64,000 nucleotides of DNA from Timema cristinae (taxonomy: Eukaryota > Arthropoda > Insecta > Phasmatodea > Timematidae): contig JBCFYV010009882.1 in NCBI GenBank assembly GCA_039000515.1, positions 60,134,277 through 60,198,276 of the forward strand, in the 5' to 3' direction. A program made the position numbers and the translations under genes. This document shows, piece after piece, positions 1-64,000 of the stretch. The notes below the pieces were generated by a model. That model saw only the letters and a list, made by a program, of their open reading frames with translations. It made no database searches and had not been told where the DNA came from. Within the stretch, counting starts at the first letter, position 1. Every line of letters starts with the position of its first letter.

Positions 1-765
1 GAACATTCTCTGTGAAAATTGGGTTTTCGTGGAAAACTACTATTTTTCCCGACATCCTGATCTTCTAACCATTAAAATTAGTGGTCGTTTGTCAAAATCT
101 GTACAATAATTTCCTCATAATTTTTATTACCGGAAACGGGATTATCAAATTATATATAAGTTTTTTCTATAAAATGATTAGTTTCTTAGTTTTAAGTAAA
201 TCTATTTCTAAAATGGAGCGCTAAGAAATGGGAAGATGAAAAATTACATCACAAATAATCAGAATAATTGTTAAATTAGAATCTATAAAAAGGGACTCTT
301 GAAACCTACTAAACTAATAGAACAAATAAAACTACAGCGCCTTGTTAATGGTGACATAAAAATTAAAATAAACTTCATCTGCTGGCATAAGGCGGTGAAA
401 CTTGATGTTCCTTTTTTTACTTTATTATTTCAAAATGTTTCTTTGCCATATAAGGGTGTCGATAATTTCATATAGGCTCTTTGGTTAAATGTGATGCTTC
501 TCTTTCCATTACCTGTGTTCCTGTATAACAATGTATGTTATTTATTTATGCTTATCTTATATATATTACCAAAGATGGTGTGGTCTTTGGAATGTGTTTG
601 TTAGTAAATATAATTTTGCCTACACTTGTGATAAGTGGCATTTGATTGTTGTCCTTTTCTTGCCATCTACTTTGTATTCTAAATTAGATAACATTATTCA
701 TATATCTGATCAGTCCACAAATTTCCATATGCACTATTGTGTTTTTTTTAACTTTTTGGTTATAG
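1..765. other. Intron sequence upstream of the first visible exon
   Basis: AT-rich sequence with no recognisable coding motif. It ends in the polypyrimidine-rich acceptor TTTTGGTTATAG at 754-765. An open frame at 531-776 runs across the acceptor in another frame and has no family resemblance, so it is not called. The sequence near 480-510 contains an AAATGTGATGCT motif that recurs near 16.25 kb and 18.52 kb. Confidence 0.5.
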
Positions 766-53906
<53,141 letters not shown>

Positions 53907-54288
53907 TGACACCACTCAATTACCAGAAAGAAACATTTCTTTTATTTCCTGTTCACATTTAAATTCAATTGTGCTATAATATAAACTGTGTGCTTATTTA
54001 TAGTTTTTTGTTTAAATGTATGTATAGAGTTTTATTTAAATGACGTTAAATGTTCAAGTTATTTATTTTTTTATCGGTACATTGGGGAAAGTGGATCTAC
54101 AAATTTAAATAGTTCAATATTTATTTATGGAAACTGATCTAATCAACAATATATTTTCCTCAAACTTACTGTACTAGTCAAATAACATAATATGCTTAGC
54201 TATGATTGCCTAAATGGTTTCTTTCCAGCAATGCAAAATACCGTTTACTTTTTATAGGTTACATATACTTCACCCCTAGTATGGGTCA

Positions 54289-54294
54289 AATAAA
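54289..54294 (+). terminator. Candidate polyadenylation signal
   Basis: AATAAA, 383 bases after the proposed stop codon, followed by a T-rich stretch (GCTTGTTTTTGC). It would end the PRC1-family transcript at about 54310. Confidence 0.4.
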
Positions 54295-54379
54295 ACTAAC
54301 TGCTTGTTTTTGCATTAGAAGCAACAGTAAAAGGAATGAAAGTGTGCAGACAGAAAAGAGTTAAATTTTTATTCTAACA

Positions 54380-55622
54380 TAGAAAAATTATTTCTCTTTA
54401 CATTTGAACCCATGCTTATAATTTTAACCAATATTTCATAAATCAAAAGCCAATGCAGATTTAAATTGTCGAATGAAGGTGGTAACAGCTTGAAAATTTC
54501 ATCTGGCCGAATAATGTTCATATCTTCTACAATAGACCAATGAAATGTTGACGATAACTCAATGCTTCATTTAAATTTTGCTTCCAAACATGTGTATTTT
54601 TCAGTTAGATGGCTGACGTACATTTTTACATTCCTATTAAAAAATCTTGCAACAATCTAGTCACCCACTTTTGCTTCTTCTACATCATTTGGATATAAGT
54701 TCAACAAAATTAAGTTTTTCAGTGATTTCTGTCACATCATCTTTTAGGTAAAACTCTTGTTCATCTTGCTATCCTCGGGAATCAATATCCTCTTCTTTGC
54801 TTTTCTTTCCTTGTTTTTATTATTATTTGCTTAAAGTTTTTTAAAAGTTTTCCCAGAGGCTATATCTTCAGCTCCTTCACAAACCCTTTTTCATACAGTT
54901 CTCAACCCATTCATAAAGTTGTGCCTCAAGTTCACCTCGATACCATACATAAGATGACACCTACTTAGACCAGAATGGGATGGACAAGTTTAAAATGAAA
55001 AACTGGCCCACTCTATTCAAGTTTAAGTATTTGTTTGTTGTATTTGATTTTGAGGTGCACTAAGTCTAACTATGAATCTTGCCCTGGTTCTAAAAGTGAT
55101 TCTTCGAAATAAGTATTTTTAGTTTGACCTGATATCTTGGCACTGTAAGATGTTGACATTGTAGATCATGGAGGCGCTGTTGTTGACAAGGAATCCACAT
55201 TTTTTCTGCCTTCTTCAAAATTGCACCATCTTCTTTATTGCAGAGGCTGGAAAGTCTCTTTGGGTATTTATATCAAAATTGAAAAAATCCAGTGTTATTG
55301 AAAAATTCCTCTAAATATCGTGATCGATTTCTTTCACAATCACAATACTTTTTCTTGGTATGAGAATTAAATAGATGATTTCACACTAAAACACCTAATT
55401 TAAAATATAGTGTTATAAATGCATATAAAGTATGTTCAGATATATTTATCATGCAAAACAATATAGAAATAAATCTTTAAACTTCTTAAAAGCAATTACA
55501 TACCATACATAAAATTAAGAAAAATGTATTTAAACAATTATGTTTTCCAAATTTAACGAAAACCACTGCTGTGTTACGAATCTGGATAACTAGTCGTCTG
55601 GATAGTCAGGCCTCTACTGTAT
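54380..55622 (-). pseudogene. pogo/Tigger-like element remnant
   Basis: The right end, read on the minus strand from 55623, is CAGTAGAGGCCTGACTATCC, a Tigger-type terminus next to TA. At about 54.95-54.9 kb the minus strand gives WYRGELEAQLYEWVENC, like the CENP-B-type DNA-binding helix of pogo transposases (ELExxLYEWV). Downstream frames are too broken to follow, and the left terminus is not found. Confidence 0.5.
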
Positions 55623-55849
55623 TTCTATTTTATTATTAGTAAATTTAATTTTAAGGCCATTTCAGCAACATCGCGTCACATTACGTCCCTATTCTACACT
55701 TAAAATATCAGTTACTCTCACTCAACAAATGTTACCATATTTTAAGTTTGGTTAGTAAATTGTTTGTAAACAACATCAAGAAACAAACATAATGGGTCTA
55801 CTACACTAAATGCCATTGTATATCTTCACCAATAATATATTGGCCGACC

Positions 55850-56150
55850 TCTTGTCTAGTGGTCAATATTTTTGGCTATTAATCTATAGGTCTCAGGCTC
55901 GATAGCCACCATAGGAATATTTACCCAAAGATAATTATTTCTATTGCTGCCATGGTCTAGTTAATTAAGCTAGGTTTAATACTTCTACTAGCACCACATG
56001 GTCACAATAACATCATCTAATCAGGACAAAGTATCCATGCCTATATGTCACCTCAACCTCAGAAGACGCTTACATATCTGTCACTGCAAGTATAATACCG
56101 GGCATGTTTAGCCAACAAACTCTGGTTGCAAACGCCATATATATAATAAG
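55850..56150 (+). mobile_element. tRNA-derived SINE, family C, possible
   Basis: CTTGTCTAGTGGTCAATAT (A-box like) and TCTCAGGCTCGATAGCC (B-box like) are at tRNA spacing. The body has no match elsewhere in the window. Confidence 0.4.
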
Positions 56151-56159
56151 GTAAAAAGC

Positions 56160-56930
56160 TATGTATTTTGGGCACCCTTAGACTTACTCACTGGGCCTTT
56201 GGATTACAATTTAATAAACACAATCTTATAGAATTGAATTAATACTATTATTCAAGTTCTATTAAAGTAGTTTCAACAGCCCAAATCAAACCGGTCCAGT
56301 CCACCCCTGTCAATATTGTACAGGCAAAATGAACTTGGGTTATATTTGCCCCTTATTTCCACTTACCTTGGTGTACCTTATGTGTTATTTGTTAGAATAT
56401 TAAAATTTAGTTTTATAAAGTATTTATGTCCATTACTTAATAACATATTCTGTGATAAAAAGAAGGGCTGAGCCAATGCCAATTTTTGATCTTTTCATCG
56501 GTTGACTATGGGACAACTCGGCTAAGATGGGTGAGCTGATGATTGACCACCCTTCACTTGTTATTTAGGCCAATATTTGTACCACACTTAAGCTTAAAGT
56601 ACCATAACTATTTTGTTATGCTGTGATTGACATAAAATTCTGATTTTTTTTGTACCTTTGTGCTATTATTTGACAGCAGGGCAGAGCAGAGAGGGGCTGA
56701 GTGAAGGGGAGTGGAAAGGAAGTCTTATGCTTAGTGGAAAGAATACATTTAAAAGGAAAAGCAGTGGTGTAATTTATTATTATAGTTTGACTTTTATTAC
56801 ATCATTTAAAATATAAATAATAAAACTGGTTAACTATTTTTCATGATAAAATTGAAAGCTAATAAGTAGTATCTTAGGCCTTTGAATAATGTTGTACTTA
56901 TCTTGTGCTAACACTTTGCATAATTTTGTT
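56160..56930. other. Intergenic sequence, nothing recognised
   Basis: AT-rich with a purine-rich stretch at 56677-56725. No supported feature. Confidence 0.45.
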
Positions 56931-56934
56931 TACC

Positions 56935-57175
56935 TCTTTGTCTTACTTCTTGTTCAGGCTATATGCTATACACTAATTATGCTAATAGTTTAAGGGGTAA
57001 AGTAAGATGAATTTAGAGGAAGTGTACCAACATTTGATAGGAAGAGTGGGAAATCATTTTGGCAACAAAAAAACAACTCAATACTCCAACTGATATTCGA
57101 ACCTCGATCTTGCCTTTATTGGCAATCTAGTCTACAGCGAGCACAGTGCCTTAACTAATGTGGCCACCAAAGAAG
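56935..57175 (-). mobile_element. SINE family A, diverged, minus strand
   Basis: TTTGTCTTACTTCTTGTTCAG is the tail, GATATTCGAACCTCGATC the B box and TGTGGCCACC the head, all read in reverse. It lies about 60 bp from the next SINE in opposite orientation, heads facing. Confidence 0.7.
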
Positions 57176-57237
57176 GACTTTGAAATTATTATTAATACTC
57201 TAAATTATTAATAATTCTGATCGTTGATTATTTTGAG

Positions 57238-57475
57238 GTTACCTGCCTCGGTGGCATAGTTATTTAGTTTCGTGTTGAGCTAGACTGCCAAGGACAGGGA
57301 GATCAAGGTTTGAATCTAGGTCAGGTGAACTGAGGGTGGTTTTCCTAAATGGTTTTCCCCTCTCCCTCCATGCAAATCTGGGTTCTCTTCCTCTAAATTC
57401 AACCTTCCTGATTCCTAACCCTTTAGCGTAGTTAGTACTTAAGTGTATAACCCAAACAGGTAGTAAGTAAATAGA
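57238..57475 (+). mobile_element. SINE family A, diverged, plus strand
   Basis: CTGCCTCGGTGGCATAGTTA (head), GATCAAGGTTTGAATC (B box), body as in 19303-19570, and the tail AACCCAAACAGGTAGTAAG. It forms an inverted pair with the preceding copy. Confidence 0.8.
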
Positions 57476-57479
57476 ATAA

Positions 57480-58100
57480 AATATGTTGATACTATAAAAA
57501 GGGGTTTTAAACACTAAACCATATACCCTTTCAAATTATTGCCATATCTGGCTTTAATTTAGTTATTTTCAGTAAAATTTCTTATGAATCTAATGAAGAA
57601 AGAATATATATTTATAATAGATGTCATCATAGCATATTTTGCCTTCTTAGTATTGAAAATGATTTAAATGATCGGTTGATTGGCCCAGCCCTAATATTAT
57701 TAAAGTACAAAAATGTAACCTCGGTGAAATAAGTCAGAACCCAGAATTGTGTCTCCTCTAGACTTTAAACCATGTCAAATAAATCTTAGTTGATTCTTAC
57801 TTATAAGTGTGTTAACATGACAATAGTTTGTAGGCAATTTAAAATCAATTATAGAACATGATTAAAGGTATGTAAAGGTATGTAAACATTCATTTATTAC
57901 ATGATTAAAGATATTTTTAATATGTAAGCTTCCATTTATTACATAATCATTCCAATATACATTATTTCAATTTTAATAACAAAATATAACAAGATAATGT
58001 TCCTTGGATTAGAACCTTCAACCAATTTTTTTTTTAATCTCTCTGTTTTATTTACCTGAAAAATTGAATTGGTGGATACAAAGCAATAAAAAAGTAAATT
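57480..58100. other. Intergenic sequence, nothing recognised
   Basis: AT-rich, with a short local duplication GATTAAAGGTATGTAAAGG at about 57860. Confidence 0.45.
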
Positions 58101-58104
58101 TTCT

Positions 58105-58195
58105 TAACAGCACTGAGGTTCAAACTAAGAACCCTTAGATTTGCATGCATCACATCTCTCCAATTACTTGGCTACAGAGGTTAACTTGACCTAAT
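58105..58195 (-). mobile_element. tRNA-like SINE head, minus strand, possible
   Basis: On the minus strand TAACCTCTGTAGCCAAGTAA and TTCTTAGTTTGAACC lie at tRNA-like spacing. No body match. Confidence 0.3.
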
Positions 58196-58199
58196 GTTA

Positions 58200-58755
58200 G
58201 TCTGCAAAATATTATTTTTATTGTATGGTTTCATTAGTTGTTGACAACAACACAGAATGAATAGAGATAAGAAAGGATATTATAAAGAAATGTGCCCAAC
58301 ATTTACTTGACTATATGCACGAATAGCATTTTCAAAGGGAACATATCCCCAATGTCTACAGACAAGGATGCCACTCCTCTTTAAAACTGTGAAACAAATC
58401 AATGCATTGTGTCTGGAAATAATAGAAAATGCTGAAAATTCTACAATTACAAAAAAAAAACATTTGAGGAGGTCAGGGCAAAAACACGATAAACCTCATT
58501 TTATAGGGGTGGGGGTGGGTAATGTGTCAGCACAGATTTTTGGTAGTTTACCTCTTGAACTAAAATTTGTTTTTATAGTCAGTCAAAACCTAGAGGATAG
58601 TTAATATTTATGAATATTTTGTTTATTTTTTATAGCTAGATTTACAGATTTTATAGACTGTTAAATAGTGAAAATATCCCATCTAAATCTGTGAGGGTTA
58701 TGTTTTTGCCCCGGTCCCCTCATCTGTGAATTTAATACATCTAATTTCTAGCTCT
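58200..58755. other. Intergenic sequence with an unassigned open frame
   Basis: A 78-codon + strand frame at 58368-58604 has mixed composition and no motif; no splice or promoter context supports it. Confidence 0.4.
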
Positions 58756-58759
58756 CAAT

Positions 58760-58980
58760 CTGACACCTTAGCTCAGCCAGTAGCCTATCTGCCTACTAAA
58801 CTAAGGGTCCCGGGTTCGATTCCCGGCATGGCTGAAAATTTATCATTGGTGAAATGTTGGTTTACCCTCTCATATTGATAAATTAATGGTCAGGGACTGA
58901 ATGCTGTGCCGGACCTAGTCTTAATTTAAATTATAAGGCATATGAAGTTACCACAGGCCTAGCAAGCCGGTAGTGGAAAA
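58760..58980 (+). mobile_element. tRNA-derived SINE, family B
   Basis: CACCTTAGCTCAGCCAGTAG (A box) and a perfect T-arm CCCGGGTTCGATTCCCGG. The acceptor stem does not pair, so this is not a working tRNA gene. The body (ATTGGTGAAATGTTGG) matches 4462-4670. Confidence 0.75.
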
Positions 58981-59189
58981 TATATAGCTTGAATAAAAAA
59001 CTGACCCAGACCATAGGCTGGAAACAAAAATGGATGTAATGTAACTTCTAAATCTAAATAATATACATTTTAAAGAAGGAAAAACGAACTGAAGATCTAG
59101 GCAAGTAGTTTTGAACAATGTCTCACTTCCTACTCACCCAACTTTTCTCCCTTAAACATTGAGTTGCATTATCATGGTGGTTACTCACC

Positions 59190-60530
59190 TGGAAAACCTG
59201 GAAATATCAGGGAATTAATTTATCTGGAAACATCCGGATTATAATCTGGAATTTCACAAATATCCCACATATTATCATATTGATGCATTTGTCCATTAAT
59301 AGTAATACATTTAGATTTACAATCATTTTGTGCAATTAGGTGGCTTGAAAACGTATATGTTGCACAAATAGCAATTAACATTATTCCAAATCTTGTTGCA
59401 TTTGTAAATTGTGCTGAACATGATAAAAAAAATCCCCAACATGTGAAAGTTACAAGACTGTGGCAGCAATCATTAGGTCTAAAGGCAAGTTTCTGTCTTC
59501 TAAGCTAGCCTTTTTCAAGATGTTGGCCCAAGAAGTAGAACCATTTCTAAGAGAGTTTCAAACAGATATCCCACTAGCCCTTTTTTTACACAATGCATTA
59601 ACAGCCATTCTGTCTAATGTCATGGAGTGTTTTGTGAAAGTGGAAATACTGAAAGCAGCATCACTGGTGATCGTTGTTGATGTTTCTAAAGAAGAAAACA
59701 TTTTGTCTGTCAAAAAAATTGATTTGGGTTTTGCAACCTGCAATGAACTCAAGAAGTCTAATGGTACAGATTTACAAATTCTACAGTTCCGTAGTGATAA
59801 TAGAAAGTTATTCAAAAAATTATTTGTCGTGAAGATCTTGGAGTGCTTTCCACTGGCGTATGGATTGACTAAAGCCATGACCTGTTTTGACCCAAGTATT
59901 ATTACTGCTTAAAACAATTGCCACAAAACGGTTGGAGACACTATTGTCAACTTTAGTAGATGCAAGGAGGCTTGTCTGTACAACAGCTGACAAGGCAGTT
60001 TGAGAATTCAAGAATATATGCTAAATCCAAATGTAATGGTGATGCTGAAGGAATACTCTCGCGAACAAGAAGGAATTGACCACTTGTAGTGACAAGTTCT
60101 AAGAGCGTGAATCGGACAACATTTCTAAAGTCATTAAACTTGTTTCAATGTACTCTCTCATGGAAATGAAAATATTGAGCGAGGCTTCTCTGTCAACACA
60201 GAATGTAAATTTCAGAACATGAGAGAACAGACTTTGATATTCCGGTGTTGTGTGTATGATGCAGTGACAACAATAGGGGAAATTGACAATCTAAACATTT
60301 CTAAGTCACTAATACATGCAGCTCGCAATGTACATTAACGCTTCAAAGAAGCAGCTAAGCTCTATGAGAAAGAAAACACTAAAAAGTCACAGAAAGCAAC
60401 AGAAAAGAGAAGGACATCCATAGAGATTAAGAAATTGGAATAAAAGTGCTGAAAAATTGTGGAAGATGCACAAAAAGCATCTGCTATGATTGAAGACAAA
60501 ATAAAAACCCTGAAATAAACCAAGCATATT
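59190..60530 (+). pseudogene. hAT-like transposase, copy 2 (C-terminal half)
   Basis: A terminus-like patch (CACCTGGAAAACCTGGAAAT at 59190) precedes a 150-codon open part (59460-59912, non-ATG). That part contains KLAFFKMLAQEVEPFLREFQ, KIDLGFATCNELK and a downstream ECFPLAYGLTKAM. Shifted frames continue with HGNENIERGFSVNT (about 60.16 kb), SLIHAARNVH and a Lys/Glu-rich coiled coil ending about 60518. VDIGF-type, ERGFSxN and AAR blocks also occur in copy 1 at 32.2-32.9 kb, so they are one family. The N-terminal half is missing. Confidence 0.78.
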
Positions 60531-60534
60531 TATT

Positions 60535-62095
60535 ATTCCTGACTGACTTCACTTTTCAACATTTTGAACTGTACCTGTTTTTTTTAACGTCTTTGATTTA
60601 AAACGTGTTAAAATATTTTCTGATGTTAAAGACTTATTGCAATGTATACAGCTGAAATTATTTTATTTTTTCTATTAGAACTCTAAATATGCTTAATCAA
60701 GCTTTTTAAACAAGGATAATAACTTCATAGCTAGATTTTAGTGTTCAGTAAGTACTGCTGTTGTGTGTGTGCATATTGGTGACTTCCATTACTAAATTTT
60801 ATTGTAGAACAAATTCATCATAGCTTAAAGCACATTTTAATAAGGTAGGCCTAAATATTATTATTATTATTAATTATTATTATTACCTAGGTTCTTTAAC
60901 ATTAATTTACTTGCAACACAGCAGAAGATTATATTTTCTGGAATCTTCCCATTTATCACTTGTTTATTGTTTGTTTAATTCATCAGATTAGTTATATTTT
61001 TTTACTTCTTATTTAGATAAGGCCATTAAATGAAACCTAGGTTGAGGGATTGGGCGGTGATGATCGATTTTCTTTAAGAGGCAACCATTACCTCTTTTCC
61101 AATGGCAGCAATGTAAAATGTGAACTGTGTTCTTCTTTTCATTGTAAAAGCCATATTGTGTTTGTCCCTTTTATATGTTTCTATCAGCCTTTCCCATACC
61201 TTCTTACAAATATAATACAATTACCTCATAAAGCGAAAAGAGGTCTTCCTTATAGTGAAAATTATTTAGTAATAGGGGCTTATTTTTATCCTCCAAGTCA
61301 ACCTAATTGGAAGCTAATATAATAAAGTGTAATTTTAAACAAGCCCTGAATTTTCATTAGTTATCAGGAATAAAATGTTTAGTGAATTTTTATATTTGGA
61401 TATCTCGTTAATCTCTTCTTTCACTTTTTATGCCTAAGCCACAAATACATTCTGCATAAGAGAGAAGTTAAAAGTCTTTACTATGTTAAAATATGTGTAA
61501 TACATCTGGTAACATATTAGAAACTATATTCAACCTTTTACTCTAAATATCGTAATTTTTTCCAGAACTAATTAACTAGTTTAAAAAAAAATATTCCAGA
61601 TACTTGCGCTTATCGTTTACAAATGAGATTCTACCCAACAGCGTAAAGGGGTTAAAAAGCGCTACTCTCTAAAGTGTTTGGGAAAAGAGAAATTCCACAA
61701 GGAAAACCAGATAATTTTGTATTGAGAAAAATATTGATAACTGTGAAAGTTTAAATTATTCTTCTTATGTCAGATTCAGACACACCAGTGGACCATACTG
61801 CTGCTTAGCTAACTCTACTATATAAAGAGCATGTTTAATATACATAATACACATTCATAACAAGCTCTTTTATCACTGTTGTCCTCTTTTTGTAATGTTT
61901 CGGATGTTGCATAAAAAATGCCAAAGGAAACTTTAAGATACAAAGCCATTAGTTCAATTAAAGTAAATGGCTCACAACATTTCTAGAATATGTTAAAGTT
62001 AAACTCTATTATGACATCATCCAAGGGGCCTGAAAAGATGGCTATATTAAGTGATGGGTGGTAATGCTAGGCTGGTGTTGTCAGCTATTTACGGT
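60535..62095. other. Intergenic sequence, nothing recognised
   Basis: AT-rich, with (ATT)n at 60857-60886. The frame at 61050-61322 shows no recognisable domain. Confidence 0.45.
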
Positions 62096-62099
62096 TTGA

Positions 62100-62830
62100 G
62101 ATGTCTACTCCATTGTGGCACTACACATCAGCCTATATGTTCTCCCAATTGGAGAGTGTAGGAAAGATATTCTGCCTGCCTCAGATTCACTCGTCCAAAA
62201 TCTTTACAGTGTACCTTCATGTTGGCGGCCCTTGGGCAACATCTTTCTTAGCTCTCCTGGTAGTCTGGTTGGGCGGGTTAGGGGGCTAAATCTCTCTAGA
62301 GTCATCTGTCTTGGGCTGGGGGAAGGTTAGTGCCCTCACCTGTCACACACTAAGCGGTTAGAAGTGAATACCCGGTCTATCCGGTGGTAACTTAGGGTCA
62401 ATATCTTGGTAAATTGAAGTTAAATCTAAGGTGGAGTTTCTTACCTCCTTCTGTGACTTAGTGGTCACAAATGAAGAGGCCAACTCCTCCCACCAAGGAC
62501 CACTAAAGGTGAGAGGGTTTTTCCTAGCTACCTAATAATTACAGCATCACCAACTAGTAAGGTTTGGTGGTCTCAAAATGCTTGCTGCGTGTTCTTGCAC
62601 ACCAAGCTCCGTCCAGAGCATAGAGCCACGTGAATTATAGGAGCTCTGTGACAGAGTATTTGTTCCCAACTATGGTCACCAGGAGTTCCATCGTATGGTC
62701 CACCATTCACCCTTTGGCGGTGTTGAAGTGAAAAGTCTCAGACTTATGGGCACACTGCTAGATAGCCCCTTGTGGAATGGAAACTGCGTCGCTATCCATT
62801 TAGAGGAAATCCATATATACTAATCCAGAG
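62100..62830. repeat. GC-richer block of unknown origin
   Basis: Base composition shifts clearly towards G and C. GGTTAGTGCCCTCACCTG and GGTTAGAAGTGAATACC near 62326-62372 have a weak tRNA-like look. It may be a repeat, but no copy or terminal repeats are found in the window. Confidence 0.35.
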
Positions 62831-62839
62831 GCTTCACCT

Positions 62840-64000
62840 CTTCCTCCTCAAAAATTAAAAATGTTAATCAAAGCATTTAATTTAAAATTATAAACCTTTC
62901 CAAAACTATGTTCTTACAAACAATAAAAAAAATTATAATGTGTGCAGATTGAAGAATACTGGTAGCAATGTTTTTAGTGAACAGGGAAGGCGTTTGTTCA
63001 TCAATACATTGATCCTCCTTGCTACTCTTTGACTCCTCCATTTCTCGTCGACCAGATGACTCACCAGCTTGGACAATGATGTATTAATTTCAGTTGTCTG
63101 CCTGCACTGTAGTAATAAAAACAGTCTCTTATGGTTGTGCATAATACAACATGAACACAAGTTTAAATAAAAAGGCAAAGTTTTAACTAGCAGTAATTAG
63201 AAGCATTACATATGTTAATTGTAAAAGATGTTTTGATAGGATTCGTCCAGTAATTAGATATGAAATGCTCAAGGGTTCTACGGGCGACTGTACACTGGTA
63301 TGCAACGATACAAACTAATAATAATAAATGGTTATATCAGATTATAGAAGAGTACAGTCACTGACCCTAGTACTTGGAGTCCATAAACTATTAGAGCATC
63401 AAGTTTTAACAAGCTTAACGGGTAGTTACATCCAATTTAGGATAGCCTCAAATAAACAAGAGCACCATGTAACGACCCACTAACAGCTAGCTGTATCTCA
63501 TGTTAAACCAAACGAGGTTGTAGGACCACCAAAAACATTAACTTTAGGGTGCCTGCCACTCCTTCACTAATATACGGCGTGAGGAGCTCAGCGGCAAGGG
63601 AACAATAGGAATTAAGAGCTAACAGTACCACCAGAGACAGACCTTAATGGCAAAGATCAATTAATCTAGACTTTCTCTCGTAGATTAATGATATGCTTCT
63701 AGGTTAATGTTAATCAAGGAATACAATACAGACACACTGAGAACGTAAGAGCACAATGTCATGTTAATTTACATTTCTATACTAAAACTAAAGCCATTGT
63801 GGTTATAGTGTCCTTTCAATAAATAATCATATGTGAGTGAACACACAGGGATATATATTACTTCAACAGTAGGACTCTACAAGATGTTACTGATAACTGT
63901 ACTAAGCAGACAATGCCACTCGGGTACTAAGATTGAGTGGAATTATTATTTAGTCATGACACTATATACTACAGAACCAACATGAGCCTCCACATAGTCT
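62840..64000. other. Intergenic sequence, nothing recognised
   Basis: A minus-strand frame at 62933-63178 is basic but unassigned. TGTAACGACCCAC at 63469 could be an LTR start by its first bases only, with no partner end. Confidence 0.4.

Noticed and set aside
58765..58837. Possible true tRNA gene with a perfect T-arm
   Set aside because: The acceptor stem does not pair and the body matches another SINE at 4462-4670, so it is a SINE head.
59460..59912. A host gene of 150 codons
   Set aside because: Its blocks continue in shifted frames into a decayed hAT-like transposase that is also present at 30.6-33.0 kb.
62933..63178. Basic 81-codon minus-strand frame, weakly like a LINE segment
   Set aside because: The resemblance is too short and no neighbouring LINE blocks are found.

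Overview
The window is metazoan nuclear DNA, most likely from an arthropod (probably an insect) with a large, transposon-rich genome. It is AT-rich and has introns of 6 to 17 kb, GT-AG exon junctions with pyrimidine tracts, tRNA-derived SINEs, jockey-like and endonuclease/RT-type LINEs, solo LTRs, and several classes of cut-and-paste elements. Nothing bacterial or viral is seen apart from LTR retroelement remains. The species cannot be told from the sequence.

One host gene can be supported. It runs on the + strand from before base 1 to about base 53,906 (3' UTR to about 54,300) and encodes the C-terminal half of a PRC1/Ase1/MAP65-family protein, the antiparallel microtubule bundler of the anaphase spindle midzone. 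Six exons are proposed: 766-986, 9271-9436, 21089-21238, 38131-38256, 44470-44661 and 53877-53906. All five junctions are phase-compatible and give a 294-codon open frame. The NRGG/LLKEEK signature in the second exon and the INGRKL segment in the third make the family call firm. The N-terminal half lies left of the window.

The five introns are almost all transposon debris. Intron 1 (987-9270) holds a piggyBac-like element (1327-3295) carrying a SINE, then a 2.8-kb foldback element (5809-8637) whose inverted arms are built of tandem GGCGGGC-type units. Intron 2 (9437-21088) holds minisatellites, a second copy of the foldback core without the arms (16.74-18.48 kb), SINEs and an orphan exon-like ORF. 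Intron 3 (21239-38130) is a nested mosaic. A minus-strand LINE is split by a mariner/IS630-type element with about 330-bp inverted repeats (24111-26100) and by a solo LTR (26526-27408). Next comes a 7.4-kb element with about 400-bp terminal inverted repeats, which carries a decayed minus-strand gene with a C-terminal Cys cluster and is itself split by a hAT-like element (about 29996-33308). Intron 4 (38257-44469) has a second copy of the solo LTR and a jockey-like LINE. Intron 5 (44662-53876) has a MITE nearly identical to one in intron 3, a SINE with perfect target duplications, and an internally deleted Ty3/gypsy-like element (46856-51132) whose right LTR contains a 42-bp minisatellite and a nested LINE.

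Downstream of the gene (54-64 kb) are a pogo-like remnant, several SINEs and a second fragment of the hAT-like family (59.2-60.5 kb). No host gene is recognised there, and the last 3.5 kb contains nothing I can identify.

The most unusual items are the foldback element, the large element with the Cys-rich gene, and their shared architecture of inverted arms built from GC-motif tandem units in otherwise AT-rich DNA. All family assignments come from reading motifs; no database search was run.
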